From Gymnogyps californianus (taxonomy: Eukaryota > Chordata > Aves > Accipitriformes > Cathartidae): 64,000 nt of DNA. The notes below the pieces were generated by a model. It saw nothing but the letters and a program-made list of their open reading frames with translations, did no database searches and was not told the DNA's origin. Both the position numbers and the translations under genes were made by a program. The stretch's first letter is position 1; each line of letters opens with the position of its first letter. Shown in pieces: positions 29,911 through 40,574 of the stretch. The stretch covers positions 32,115,001 to 32,179,000 of the forward strand of contig NC_059478.1 of the NCBI RefSeq assembly GCF_018139145.2, read 5' to 3'.

Positions 29911-32900
29911 CCATTGTTCCTTAACAAAAATGGGCTGCAAAGAATAATGTGCAAAATTGGAAAAGAGGGCCCTGCTGTGCAAAAGCACTCTAAAACTGTT
30001 TAAGTAGTCAGAGGCTTTCATGGTAAATTATATGATGACTTTCTACAAGTTTTCTTTGTAAGAAGCACCATTCTCTGTTCAGAGGATATATTACAATGTT
30101 CATGTCAACCATAATGTATACGTGTAGAATTAGGATTGCCACCAGCCCTTGGGTGCAGACACTGGTGTTGGCAGTGCATGTAATTCTAAAGAACAAGCAC
30201 TTCTCTGGAAGAATTACCTTCTCAAAAAGTGAACCACTTACATTTTGAATTTTCCTTTTCTTTAGTTGGAAGGCTAATACTACCTTCCTTCCCCTGTCCC
30301 TAATGCTAGATGTTACTAAGGTATATTCTGTTTCATAATGGGTTTGTGTATATGGTAATTTCAAATATTATTTCCTTGCTGTCCATCTGCCTGTTAGCAA
30401 TATTTTGTGTTCACTTACGATGTTTGCAGCTTTTTTTTTCTATACAGCAAACTTTGCCTGAACTGGTTTTAGTTTCTTGATGTGGGTAACTATACGCTGT
30501 TATACCTGAGTCTTGAGAATAGGGGTAGAGAAGAAGAGGTGCAGAACAGAGAAGCGCTAGGCTTGATATTAAAGATAAGTGGTTTTTTTTTTAGTTGTGC
30601 CTTGTACTTCTCATGGACATGGTACACCACACTCCATGGTGTACTCCACCGATGCCCAAGCTTGTTCCAGCCTGAGCTGGTCCATCTGCCTCCACAGTCT
30701 ATTCAGTAATGCTGCCCGGGCTAATAACCCCAGAGCCTCAGTCAGGGTTATTCACTCAGGCAGAGCACTGTGCTGATCCAGCTGTAAAACTTCCAATTTT
30801 GCCGCTGGTTCAGGCTCCACACTGCACCGTGCAGTGTCCATACGTGCTGTATGATACTAGATAAATGATGTAAGCCTGCTCTACTGTAATCTGGGTGCCT
30901 GCAAGTTAGATTCTTTGCTTCTTGCAGTTGTGGGGATAAGATCATTAATGCGTATGCAGCAACATACTTCATTGAAAAGCCTATTTACTTTTTCAGAAAG
31001 TAATTATTATAATGGATTTCTTAGGCTTCTGCATGGGACAAAACTGTCAGTCATTTTTCGCATAGGTTTGGAGGGATATTGTCTGTATTTCCTGACAGCT
31101 ACCTATAAAATGGAAAGATGGCTAAGGCATCTTTTGGTCACTGGACTTCATTGTTAAATGGGTATGCGCTGCCTTATGCTGGTATTTAAAGTGCCATGTT
31201 TTGAGGTCAGTATTTTTTAGACCTACAGAGACGTAGGCAATTGAAGGATCGGGACTGTATTAGTAACTGCTACTGTGTTCTGAGATTGAAACTGGCTGGT
31301 ATGTAACTCCTTCCCACTGTAGCATAAGTTAGATTGTTACTGTTATTTCTGTAATGACAAGTACTTCAGATTTAAAATTATTCAGTGAGTAATCATGGTC
31401 AAACCCCCCTTGTAGCTCACTTCTGTTCATGGGACAGAAGTGTGAGGGTTTTGTTGGTTTTAGTACAGACCCAAATTCTAATTAATATTCCTGTGTCCCA
31501 AACATGTTGTTCTGATTAGAGGCTCTTTGCCTAGGCATTTCTGTGTAGCCTGCCCTGTTTGAAACCCTGCCTTTTTCTGACTTCACTTCCTGAATCCGTT
31601 GACAACACTCACAGCCAAACAAAATACATGTTCACAATGCTGTTATTTGCAAAATATTCCCTTGTGAGTACAGCTGGGGCAACAAAAAGAGAGTTTCTCT
31701 CTGAATCTCAGAGAGAACTGACTATTCCTTATAGAAGTAAGGCACATAGTGCATTAGGCAACTTTAATTGTGGCAGTTAAGTGTTAAAACTGCATTTCAC
31801 CACATACAAATGTGTGTCTTTCTTTACAGTTGTGCATATTGATCACTGAGTGATCTAGTAATATACTAAGAGTGCTAAATTTTAATCTATGCTGAAGTGG
31901 ACCAGATAGCAACAGGCTCATAGCCCACCACACTGTTTACAAAACAGATGGAGGTGGAGGCAATATTAACTTACTTTGCCCTGTCTTAGGCCTGATCCTC
32001 AAATGAGATGTGGGACCAAAGAAAGGGTTCTTCTAAACCACCCCTCTTCTCTTTGTGAAACTGCATAACTGACACTGAAAACCACCTTGCTTGACAGTAG
32101 ATTCTCTGACTGGACACCAGTACCTCCCGAGCTGGACCGACTCAAGTAACTCGTGTCACAGAAACCAACCCATCAGACGATGCCCACTTAACCAGCAGTG
32201 CTATTACTCAGTAACTTTTTTGCCTGTGCTACAGAATGTTGTACTTGAGAGAGAAAACACGTAACTGCAATGCTAAATGTCTGTGTGTGCGTATTAGGAT
32301 AGGGTGGAGCAGACTGTCACTCAGCTGTATTTAATTAACATAGTATTTTATATAATGTATTTATTTTTTACGTAATTAGGTGATTAAGCAAAATGCTTGC
32401 TAGTAACATCTATTCCATAACCCAGCACTGTTGAGAGTTAAACATGCACCTTTGCAGGTAATTAATCTCCTTGCCCTGCTTATTTTGCTAGTTGGCACTT
32501 GCTAAATCCCTGTAAAACCACACCCAGCAGTGCTGTGTATTATCCCTCTGCTGTCTATTCCTACATATGGTCAAAATCAACTTACCTTCCGGGTTGCTGA
32601 CATCAGCAAAATGTACTCTTGGCAAACTATAGTATCCTCCTAGTAACCCTTTGTTTGGTTGGTGTTGTTACAGTTGTATTCCTCTGACAGCAGCAAACAC
32701 CATCTAAATAGTGCCTACCTTGACACTTGGATTATGATGTGGAAGTAGATTACCATATTATCATATTTTAAACATTAAAACAACCCCTCATATGATAAAA
32801 TGCATATAATATGGGGGGAAAAAAGTTAGAGGAAAGATACTTCTATGATTCCTGTAAGGAACTGACCCACAGTAGTTGCAAGTTTCAGGGTATCATTTTG

Positions 32901-33334
32901 ATAACAGTAAAGGTACATATATCCAATTATCTAGTCATCTTGTGAAGTGACCTTAAACAAGACTGTCACTTCAATTAAAATTATGCTTATTCCTATTTTA
33001 AGGAAAAAAGACATTTTTAAGACTGCCTACTCTAAAAAGTTAGCATTCACTAACAATGAATTTCTAATATTTTCTGGCTGTCTTTTGATAGCATCTATTT
33101 CCTCTTAGCTGTTTGGCTCTAAATAGCAAGTAGGAAAACATCTGGTCTCCCTTCAAATATATGCTTATTAAACTAAATGAATTGGGTACGGTGTTGAAAA
33201 TCCTGGTATAATAATTGTGTCCCCCCTCGATGAGTTAAGTAGCATGTTTCTAAGGTATGTATTTATATTGCCATTGTACTAAACCCCAAGACTATTTTAT
33301 AAAAAATACATGTGAAGTGCCAGAGCAGTTGCTA

Positions 33335-33355
33335 TTTTCAGCAAGTTGCTGAAAA
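33335..33355. repeat. 21-bp perfect palindrome
   Basis: TTTTCAGCAA and TTGCTGAAAA are perfect reverse complements separated by a single G. The core is repeated directly nearby: GTTGCTATTTTCAGCAAG at 33328 and GTTGCTGTTTTTCAGCAAG at 33368. It could form a cruciform or bind a dimeric factor. Confidence 0.85.
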
Positions 33356-34084
33356 CAAGCAACAGGAGTTGCTGTTTTTCAGCAAGTTGCTCTTTTCATT
33401 TCCCACTAGGTTCAGTTTTCCCAGCTTTTCTATTGCTAAAAAGTTTAGAACCCATAGTGACACCCAAAAGGGAAAGGATTTCAAGATAGGGAAAGGGTTA
33501 TAAAATTACTGTTGACAGCAGCATTGTCATAAATATTAACAAACAAGGATCACCTCCTGCCTAGGAAGGAACACAGGAATAAAGGTGAATGTTTCTATTT
33601 TTGAAGTCTACAGCATGTTTTGTTTTTTTAAATACAACTGCTTGCCTTATCTTCTTGAGGGCATTAGTTTAATAAAAAGCATGTCAGATCAAGTAGCCAG
33701 TTGCTCCAAGTATGGAGCAGTTTCATACACTGGCTTTCTACCCCTCCAGAACCTGTTTAAAGTTAGCTGTCTGAACTGGGCCACTAGAATATGGCAGGCA
33801 AGCTAGTCAGGTTACAATTGGGAACTACAACTTCAGGACAACTCAAAAAGTTGTATTAGCTTGGTGATCAGGATCTAGCTTCTCCCTCTCCTCCTCACAC
33901 ATTCTCCAGGACATGCCTGTAGTTACAGAGTAAGTCTAACCTAATCCCTACCCTTTAGAGTTCAGCATAAAGGGCATTTTCCCAACTCAGGTACTAGCAA
34001 GAAAAAAGTGTGAGGGGGAAATGCATTTTAATTATTTTATTTTTCTTAAATATAATAGAACCTTCTAGAATTTTTCCAGAAACA

Positions 34085-34687
34085 AAAACATTAAAAAATT
34101 ATACTTTATTACAAATGGTAAACTCAGAGTGCTAAAAAAAAAAGCCTCTTATTTACAAACAATACTGGGCAGTGCCCAAATAAACAACATAAAAATAACT
34201 TACAAAGTCATGAAGTAGTTTATTGACATTAATCAACTTTCATAAAATAAAATAAAAAAGATATGTACATACACAATTTACTTGAAGGCAGGCAGAATAG
34301 TTCTTTTTTGTTTATCAGCCTCCCACAAACCTCCCTCCCACTTTTTTTTTTCTTAAGTAATACTACATAAAGCAATCTACAGTTTCTATTGCAGTTTAAC
34401 CTTTAATACTGAATGATCATCGAATGTTAGGTCCATGCAGGTCTTGGTCAATGTTAAACGAAGATCTGACATCTCATCGGAGCCGGAACAGCACTTCTCG
34501 GAGCGGTGCTGGCCGCTTCACTACTAACTCAAGCTGAAGGCTTGCCAGTCTTTCCACACATGCGCTTTGCAGAGCACAGGCAGGACTCAGCCTTTCAGCT
34601 TTTACCATTAGCTTTATGCATCTGCCACTTTTGGTGTTTTGTTTTAGTTATACCACAATATCACAGTTCTCATTTAAGACAGTCTCT
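34085..34687 (-). other. JUN: JUN 3' UTR
   Basis: This AT-rich region downstream of the JUN stop contains several AATAAA and ATTTA-type motifs, as expected for the unstable mRNA of an immediate-early gene. Its exact end is inferred from the poly(A) signal at 34105-34110. No open frame of interest is present. Confidence 0.65.
34105..34110 (-). terminator. JUN: candidate JUN poly(A) signal AATAAA
   Basis: TTTATT on + is AATAAA on the JUN strand, in the context TTTGTAATAAAGTATAAT, about 580 nt after the stop codon. Other AATAAA copies lie at 34219-34224 and 34036-34041, so alternative ends are possible. Confidence 0.55.
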
Positions 34688-35632
34688 TCAAAACGTTTGC
34701 AACTGTTGTGTTAGCATTAGCTGGCACCCGCTGTTGACATGGTTCATGACCTTCTGCTTAAGCTGTGCAACCTGTTCTCTGAGCATGTTGGCAGTGGATG
34801 CCAGCTCTGAGTTCTGGGCTTTCAAAGTTTTCACTTTTTCTTCCAACCTGGCAATCCTTTCTAACTTCCTTTTCCGGCATTTGGATGCCGCAATTCTGTT
34901 TCTCATGCGTTTTCTCTCGGCTTTGATTCTCTCCTGTGACTCCATGTCAATAGGGGACAGGGGAGGAGTTTCCCCTGGCATTTCAGGTACAGTCTGAGGC
35001 TCTTCTTTCAAAGCCTGAAGCCTGGGATGCTGCACGGGCATCTGGGGGTTTATGTGATGCTGAGGTGCGTAGCCCATGTTGTTTGCGTTGTAGTTAGGTG
35101 CGGAGTTGAGTGCGTTGGGGTTGAAGTTGCTGAGATTGGCGTACACCGGGGGCTCGCTGTGCAAATTCGTATTGAAACTACTGTTGCCGGCCATAGAGGA
35201 CACAGGTGCCATGCCGCTGTTAACAGGTTGAGCAGCGGAGGTAACGCTGGGCATGGTGTTCTGGTTGTGCAGTTCCGCCAGGGCTCTCACAAAGCCTTCC
35301 GCGAACCCCTCTTGCTCGTCGGTAACATTTTTGGGGCAGAGGAACTGCGTCGGGGTCGGCGTGGTAGTGATTAACCCGTTGCTGGACTGGATGATGAGCC
35401 GCTCCAGTTCAGGCGAGGCCAGTTTCAGGAGTCCCACGTCGGGGGAAGTGAGGATGTCGGCGTTCTTGTTCCTCAGGTGCGGCTTCAGGTTGCTGGATGG
35501 GTCGGACAGGTTCAGCGTCATGTTCTGCTTCAGCACTTTGGCGTTATTATATCCATACCCGCCGCTCTCCGGCGGCACGAAGCTGGCGTTCAGGGCATCC
35601 TCGTAGAAAGTAGGCTCCATCTTTGCACTCAT
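34688..35632 (-). CDS. JUN: c-Jun, AP-1 transcription factor
   Basis: This single-exon gene encodes 314 residues, the length I know for chicken c-Jun (human 331; birds lack part of the Gly/Gln-rich middle). c-Jun dimerises with Fos, ATF or Jun proteins through its leucine zipper and binds TGACTCA/TGACATCA sites in the nucleus. The N-terminus [20 protein letters not shown] leads into the delta/JNK docking region (about 30-55). The JNK target serines are Ser63 (LTSPD) and Ser73 (LASPE). The GETPPLSP degron/GSK3 region lies near 220-228, the basic region ([20 protein letters not shown]) at about 236-260, and the five-heptad zipper after it, ending QLQTF. The start ATG (35632) is the first ATG of the transcript. 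The CDS is complete and shows no damage. Promoter elements at 36176-36343 indicate autoregulation. Confidence 0.99.
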   Translation of the reverse strand: MSAKMEPTFYEDALNASFVPPESGGYGYNNAKVLKQNMTLNLSDPSSNLKPHLRNKNADILTSPDVGLLKLASPELERLIIQSSNGLITTTPTPTQFLCPKNVTDEQEGFAEGFVRALAELHNQNTMPSVTSAAQPVNSGMAPVSSMAGNSSFNTNLHSEPPVYANLSNFNPNALNSAPNYNANNMGYAPQHHINPQMPVQHPRLQALKEEPQTVPEMPGETPPLSPIDMESQERIKAERKRMRNRIAASKCRKRKLERIARLEEKVKTLKAQNSELASTANMLREQVAQLKQKVMNHVNSGCQLMLTQQLQTF

Positions 35633-36154
35633 AGAACAGAGTCCGCGGAGTGGCGCCGGGAGCTGCGGCAGCGCGGAGAAGCTGCCCGGCCGCCGCTCGC
35701 CCCCCGCTCCGCGCGGCCACCCCAACCCTCCCGGCCGCGCAGGGAGGGGGGAAGGAGAAAGCAGAGCCTTACTTCTCGCCGGGGCGCGGAGGGTCCTCCC
35801 GGCGCGGGCCGGGCCCGCGGTCCCTGGCGCCGCCGCGCTGAGAGTCCGCCTGGCCTGGCGGGGCGGCGCGGGGCTTCGGCGGGGCGCCTCGCCGCCCTCC
35901 GCCGCCTTCTTCTCCTGGTGCTGCTGTTGCTGCTGCCGCCGCCGCGGGGCCGGGACGCTGCTCCGCCGCCGCCGCCACAAGTTGCCGCGAGTACTTTCCC
36001 CGCCTTCCTGCGCGCCCTCCCCGGTCTCCGCGCTGCTGTGCTGGCCGCGCTGTGCCTGCTCCGCTCGCCTCCACCCGGCGGCCGGACTCGCGCTGCCGCC
36101 TGCCTGCCCGCCCGCCCCGCGCTCTGAGCCCGCTCCCGGCGTGGAGCCCTTCAC
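35633..36154 (-). other. JUN: JUN 5' leader, ATG-free and open in the JUN frame
   Basis: This GC-rich leader of roughly 500 nt follows the JUN promoter. It has no ATG in any frame of the JUN strand. The JUN reading frame stays open through its whole length, from a GTG at 36154 (immediately after a TAA) to the JUN ATG. The hypothetical extension would be Arg/Ala/Pro/Gly-rich with a short Gln run from CAG repeats. Long structured leaders are known for mammalian JUN. Coding use of this one is only a possibility. Confidence 0.75.
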
Positions 36155-36175
36155 TTATCAGCGACCGGGAGCCCG

Positions 36176-36185
36176 CTAAAAATAG
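36176..36185 (-). promoter_or_regulatory. JUN: MEF2 site of the JUN promoter
   Basis: CTATTTTTAG on the JUN strand lies directly downstream of the Jun1 AP-1 site, as in the mammalian promoter, where MEF2 proteins bind it in response to serum and MAPK signals. It implies a transcription start roughly 50-60 nt further downstream, near 36120. Confidence 0.88.
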
Positions 36186-36189
36186 CCCA

Positions 36190-36197
36190 TGATGTCA
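36190..36197 (-). promoter_or_regulatory. JUN: Jun1 AP-1/ATF site (TGACATCA)
   Basis: TGACATCA on the JUN strand, in the context GGGGTGACATCATGGGCTAT, is the same as the proximal Jun1 element of mammalian JUN. Jun/ATF2 dimers bind it and it mediates positive autoregulation. Confidence 0.92.
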
Positions 36198-36212
36198 CCC
36201 CGCGGGCTCCCC

Positions 36213-36217
36213 ATTGG
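36213..36217 (-). promoter_or_regulatory. JUN: CCAAT box of JUN promoter
   Basis: CCAAT on the JUN strand (GCCAATGGGGAG) lies just upstream of the Jun1 site, matching the order and spacing of the mammalian promoter. NF-Y is the usual binder. Confidence 0.85.
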
Positions 36218-36335
36218 CTGCCGCCGCCTCTCCCGGGGGAGGCGGGCCGCTGGCCCGGCCCGGTGCATATCAGCCGGTCGCCATGGCCACCCCGCCCCTA
36301 GAAGCTTCTCAGCGCCGGCGCGGGGCCTTGTGGGA

Positions 36336-36343
36336 TGAGGTAA
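36336..36343 (-). promoter_or_regulatory. JUN: Jun2 AP-1/ATF-like site (TTACCTCA)
   Basis: TTACCTCA in GCATTACCTCATCCC on the JUN strand is the distal Jun2 element known from mammalian JUN, about 145 bp upstream of Jun1. The surrounding sequence is also close to the mammalian sequence as I remember it. Confidence 0.85.
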
Positions 36344-36372
36344 TGCTGGCGGCGGCTCGGGGCATTGTGGGC

Positions 36373-36379
36373 TGACGTA
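36373..36379 (-). promoter_or_regulatory. JUN: CRE-like site (TACGTCA)
   Basis: TACGTCA on the JUN strand, 30 bp upstream of Jun2, is a CREB/ATF-type half-palindrome. Its role is inferred only from motif and position. Confidence 0.55.
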
Positions 36380-38479
36380 TTGTTTTTGAATATCTGGTTA
36401 CCGCGTCCAGAGCGCGAGCGGGGTTGGCCGCCGGCGGCGCCTCCTTAACGGCCACGTACCAACCGCCCGCCGGAGGGGCGGGGGCGCCGCTCGGCCCCCT
36501 TCGCGCCGCTGCGGCCGTCGCCCGCTAAACCGTCGCCTCTCCCTGTTTGTTTTCGTCTCCGTTTGTTTGTTTTTCGGCCGGTCCCTGCGGCGGGATGGAG
36601 GCGGGCCCCGCTCCGCCGTGCGCCGGCGGGTTTCGGCTTGTCGTTCCCCCCCCCCGCCACCACCACCACCCCCCCCCCTCCTCCCCACCGGTGGTACGGC
36701 CCTTCAGGTGGCGCTTCGGGGGAGGCCTCACGTGATTTCCCCTCCTCGCCGCCGTCCCGCCGCCCGGGCGGCTTCCAGGCAGGGCCGGGGGTGGTGCTCT
36801 GGCCGCGGCGGCCGCGCGCGGGGCCAGGGCGGGCACCAACCGCCGCGGGGCCGCCCCCGCCCACGCGCCCGCGGCGCTCCCCGCCGAGGACGCGCCCGCC
36901 CCGCCGAGGGGCCCAGCGCCTCCCCTCCCCTCCCCGCCGGCCGGCCGGGCGTGCCTGGGGCTGGCGGCGGCCGAGGCCTCGCCCTCACCCGCCTTCGAGC
37001 CGGGGCCGGCGGCTCTCGGGGGAGCCTTGCCGTGCGGGAAGGGCGTCCCGGCTCCCGGAGCGTCGCCAATGCCGCCAGCCGTGCAGAGGGCCCTCAGCCG
37101 CCCTCCTGCAGGGCTGAGGGCCCCCGGGCCCCGTGAGCCGCTCCTCCCCGGCCAGCTCCGCGGGTGATGCGGGTTTCGCCCGATACGGTCTGATTGCTGT
37201 GGGGGTGTACGCAAGGGCATGGCTTTGCCGTTGCAGTGATCGGGGATGTCAATTCCCGGTCTCAAAAACGTGCCGTGATAACGGCAGGGGGAAATAAAAC
37301 CTGACATGAAAAAGCTTGGTTCCAGATGGGTTCTCCAAACTTGTCCTCCAAGGGGAGGGGACGGCGACGGCCTAATTTTAGAAAGAGTGTCCTAGTATTA
37401 CTGTGGAAGTACAGGTTAGTTGGGAGGGAAAAGGCTGGAGTTGAAGGATCCTAGTCGAGGAGAAAAGCCTGTGCTGGCACGTTCACCTCGGAGCAACAGA
37501 TGGGTGATCTCTGGTTCACTGTAACTGCTCTATGCTGAACGTGGCATGCATCGGTACAGTGCGTATCTAATAAAGGATGCTCCCTACTGCCTGGATCCAT
37601 TTTTCTTACCTTCCCCCTCCTCACCTTGCCCCGCGCACACCCTTCTCTCTGGGAGGTGTGAATTTGTGAATGCTGACAGGCAGCTACCTCTGGAACAAAG
37701 TGCAGCAGCTATTTTAAGGACAGGCAGTGACAATATGGGGTAGGACAGGGACTGAAGGGGTGTACTGTGGTATCATGTTGCCAACAGTGCAACAAGTGCT
37801 CCTTACACTTGCAACACAAAGCTGTTACCTGCTGTTGGAGGGTGGTCCAGCTTCTTATGTCAGTGAAGAACTTGGTCTATCAGGTTCAATCACTTTTTAC
37901 GATATGTGAAGCTGACAAACTTATGTCTAGGTTTGAAAATGCACTTTCAAATTCTCCAGTGCTATTTTTTCCTAGACATAATGACATAATTACCAGTTAG
38001 AGTATAGGAAGCAACAATGAAGCAAACAGAAACACAAGCAGCTGTGAAAGAAAAGTGAAGGTCTAGCTCCCCTGTTTGAAGTTGTTGATTTTTTTTTTCT
38101 TCTCTGTTTTCCCCTGGTATTCCCACCTGACTTCATTTGACCACAGGGTGGGCACTGGTGCTACTTCATATGCTAACTGGAATTATGCAAATAATACGTG
38201 CCCTTCTTTGTATGTTTGTGTTAACAGCCCGTGACACGAAATACAAAGTTTTGGCCGAGAAGTGGGGGCTCACTGTGTGCTGTTGGTATACACACAACCT
38301 TCAGGTAGGCAGCATCTGTCTGTGTTGCAGGTAACTTAGACTACTCAACTGCCGCTGTAGCTTCAGCTGCAAATAGTTTAGTCAAACAGCAGTAAGTTAT
38401 TGCATATACATAAGGAAATCTCTGAAATTCATTAATGCAGTGAATACTAGAAGCAGTTGTTTAACTCCTTTTTAATCTT

Positions 38480-38880
38480 TACATACAAGATAAATAGAGG
38501 CCAGTGCCTGACTCTTCTGGCACAAGAGCCAAGGGGCAGCAAATGAAACTGGCAGGTTCAGAATAAACCAGAGTAATGTCTTCACAGAATTGTAGTTAAG
38601 CTGTGGAACTCCTTGGCAAGAGTGCTTAGTGGACTGAGGGATTTTAAAGTGATTAGATGAATTCACAGAAGAGAAATCACTTAAGGGCTATCGAATGCAG
38701 TGCGTCTCTGGCTCTGGAAATCCCAATGCTGCAAATGGCTTGTGCCTGGGAGAGCATCCGGAGGCAAAACTGCTGTGTGCGTGCCCTGGTTTTGTGTGCC
38801 TCTCCAGGTATCCACGCTTGGCTCCTCTCAGAGATAGGGTATCTAGTCGGACCTGATGTGGCGGTCCTTGCTGCGTTAAA
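38480..38880 (+). mobile_element. old CR1 LINE 3' fragment
   Basis: The blocks run in order: AACTGGCAGGTTCAGAATAA, AGTTAAGCTGTGGAACTCCT, GTGATTAGATGAATTCA, AAGGGCTATCGAATGCAGTG, then AAATCCCAATGCTGCAAATG and GGGAGAGCATCCGG. They match the 3' region of an old CR1 family widespread in reptiles (gtggaactcattgcc ... gattagataaattcatgga ... agggctactaaatac). It is heavily diverged with no coding capacity. Confidence 0.75.
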
Positions 38881-40551
38881 ACTCCCCCGAGATAGTCCAT
38901 AAATAATCTGTCTCTGTTGTGTCAGCGTGCAGTTTTGATGTATATAAAGGACTTGTCTATGCAAGGAAGAAATTCTGGAGAAACGCAAGACATGAATTTT
39001 AAGTAGTTTGCTGTGTGGACGTTTTTATTGTGAAATAAGAATTATTTTTTAAATTAAGCTAAAAAGGTTTTTTTTCCTGGTTTCTGTTACATAGGAAGCC
39101 ACGCATATAATTTGCTTTAGTCAGTTTTCTGTATAGACAAATAATACTAATTAAGTGTGTTCTGATTAATTGTTGACATTTAATATGTTAGAGTTTTGTT
39201 GTTTTGTTTTATCTTTTTGGATTTTTTTCTGCATGTTTCTTTTGTCCTAGAAAGCCAAGTTCAGACTACAAGGAACATGGTCAGTGTAGCTTTAACCACT
39301 GTATTTAATACATACTTGTATGACCTGAAAAACTGTGCCTTTATAGTCTGTCCAATTCAGCCCCACTGATATCAATGCAAGTTTTTCATTAGCGTCAGTG
39401 AATGTTGGATTGGGCTGGAGGGATTCATTTAAAGTAATTTAATTTCTTTTTTTTTTTTTTTTTACCCTCCACCCATTTTAGTTTTCTACTTCCTTCCTTT
39501 TACAGAGGTGGAGTTTCAGGACTAGACATTCCAGTTTGCTGGAGACGTGTTGCTACTGAGGCCTGTAGCTATGGGGGACACCCATCAGTCCACTCATTAT
39601 GTTAATTGTTACTCACTTAGAGGTTATTTGGTCGAGTCTGGCAATAGACAGTCAAGCCGATCATAAAGGTTGTGCATAGCAGGAGAGCTCTGAAATCAAA
39701 GACAAATGCTCTTTGGTGCTCCGAGGGGATTTTCTAACTAATTCGGGACCGACTGGTGAGCGGGCGCTTATGGAGGTCTCAGCTTAGATTTCATCCGAGT
39801 GCCCCAAGTTCACCATCTGAGACTCACTGAGCACTGCAGATCAGAAGTGGGCCTCCTGAATAGACAGTGATCCTTCGTGGCCATTAGCCAAGGAGCTGGG
39901 AATTTTGGTGACTATGCCCTGATTTATTAAACAGCTATTACTTCAGGGCTTTTTTCCCCCCCTTTCCTGATGTCCTTAAGTAAATATTCCTTTAGTAGTA
40001 TGAAAGAACACTTACTGGCCCATTTATAAACCATAGCCATTTACATGTCTCAATAAACTAACTTGTGGGTAAGGATTGGAAATGAACTATGTATCTCTGT
40101 TGCTGTGAGAGGCAGATGCATTGAGCAGCAGTAATGCAGATTTTGATTTATAAAGTTCTCTCATCAGTCAATACAAGACTGACTGAGGCAATCAGATAAT
40201 CTGAATAATTAAATGGCTTTTCAGGGACAAATTAAAATTTCTTATACATACCACATCCGTCTAAATTGTATTTGGTGTCCAGGAATAAATGGGTTCGTTG
40301 TGTTGTTTCACTCCTGTATCACAAATGCTTTTGGCTTATTTCTAGACCATTTGGAAAAAAAAAAAAAAGAAAAAAGATAAATGACAGTTTCTGCTCTTTT
40401 GTATTAGAAACAGTGCTCACAGAAAGAAAATGCTTGTTTCCATACAGTCTTTCTTTAAACTTAGATATATTATACCATCTTGCTTTTTCGCCTCATCAGA
40501 GATGTTTCCACGATATTTTTATTATATAGACAATTAGTTTTATTATATAGA

Positions 40552-40574
40552 TTTTTTTTTTTTTTTTTTTTTTT
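40552..40574 (+). repeat. poly-T run of 23 with flanking direct repeat
   Basis: A 23-T homopolymer is preceded by two close copies of TTTTATTATATAGA (from about 40516 and 40537). No retroelement body is visible beside it. Confidence 0.8.

Larger units (their letters stand above)
13015..34084. other. 21-kb non-coding interval between CAIAP and JUN
   Basis: I find no credible exon here: open frames are short, AT-driven and without domain patterns. It holds ancient MIR copies (about 14405-14560 and 16185-16400), possible CR1 relics (25018-25080, 29856-29910), a TTTC microsatellite (about 27198-27213) and a palindrome with a flanking direct repeat (33328-33391). The upstream exon and promoter of CAIAP, and distal JUN regulatory elements, probably lie here but cannot be placed. 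Confidence 0.6.
35640..37160. promoter_or_regulatory. JUN: JUN CpG island
   Basis: About 1.5 kb is extremely GC- and CpG-rich and covers the JUN leader, promoter and about 800 bp upstream. It includes a C-rich tract with CCA repeats (36647-36685). The many overlapping long open frames on both strands are composition effects. The upstream half may drive divergent non-coding transcription. Confidence 0.88.

Noticed and set aside
30008..30364. 118-codon minus frame in the CAIAP-JUN interval
   Set aside because: No domain, no splice context and no recognisable family; the length is compatible with chance in 21 kb.
30613..30650. GTACACCA ... TGGTGTAC inverted repeat
   Set aside because: An 8-bp stem is within chance expectation for a 64-kb window.
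35477..36127. 216-codon + strand open frame opposite the JUN leader
   Set aside because: It is antisense to the JUN leader and start, Arg/Ala/Leu-rich, and explained by CpG-island composition.
36525..37307. Several 110-260 codon frames on both strands upstream of JUN
   Set aside because: All are low-complexity Pro/Arg/Gly/Ala translations of GC-rich DNA, mutually overlapping and without domain patterns.
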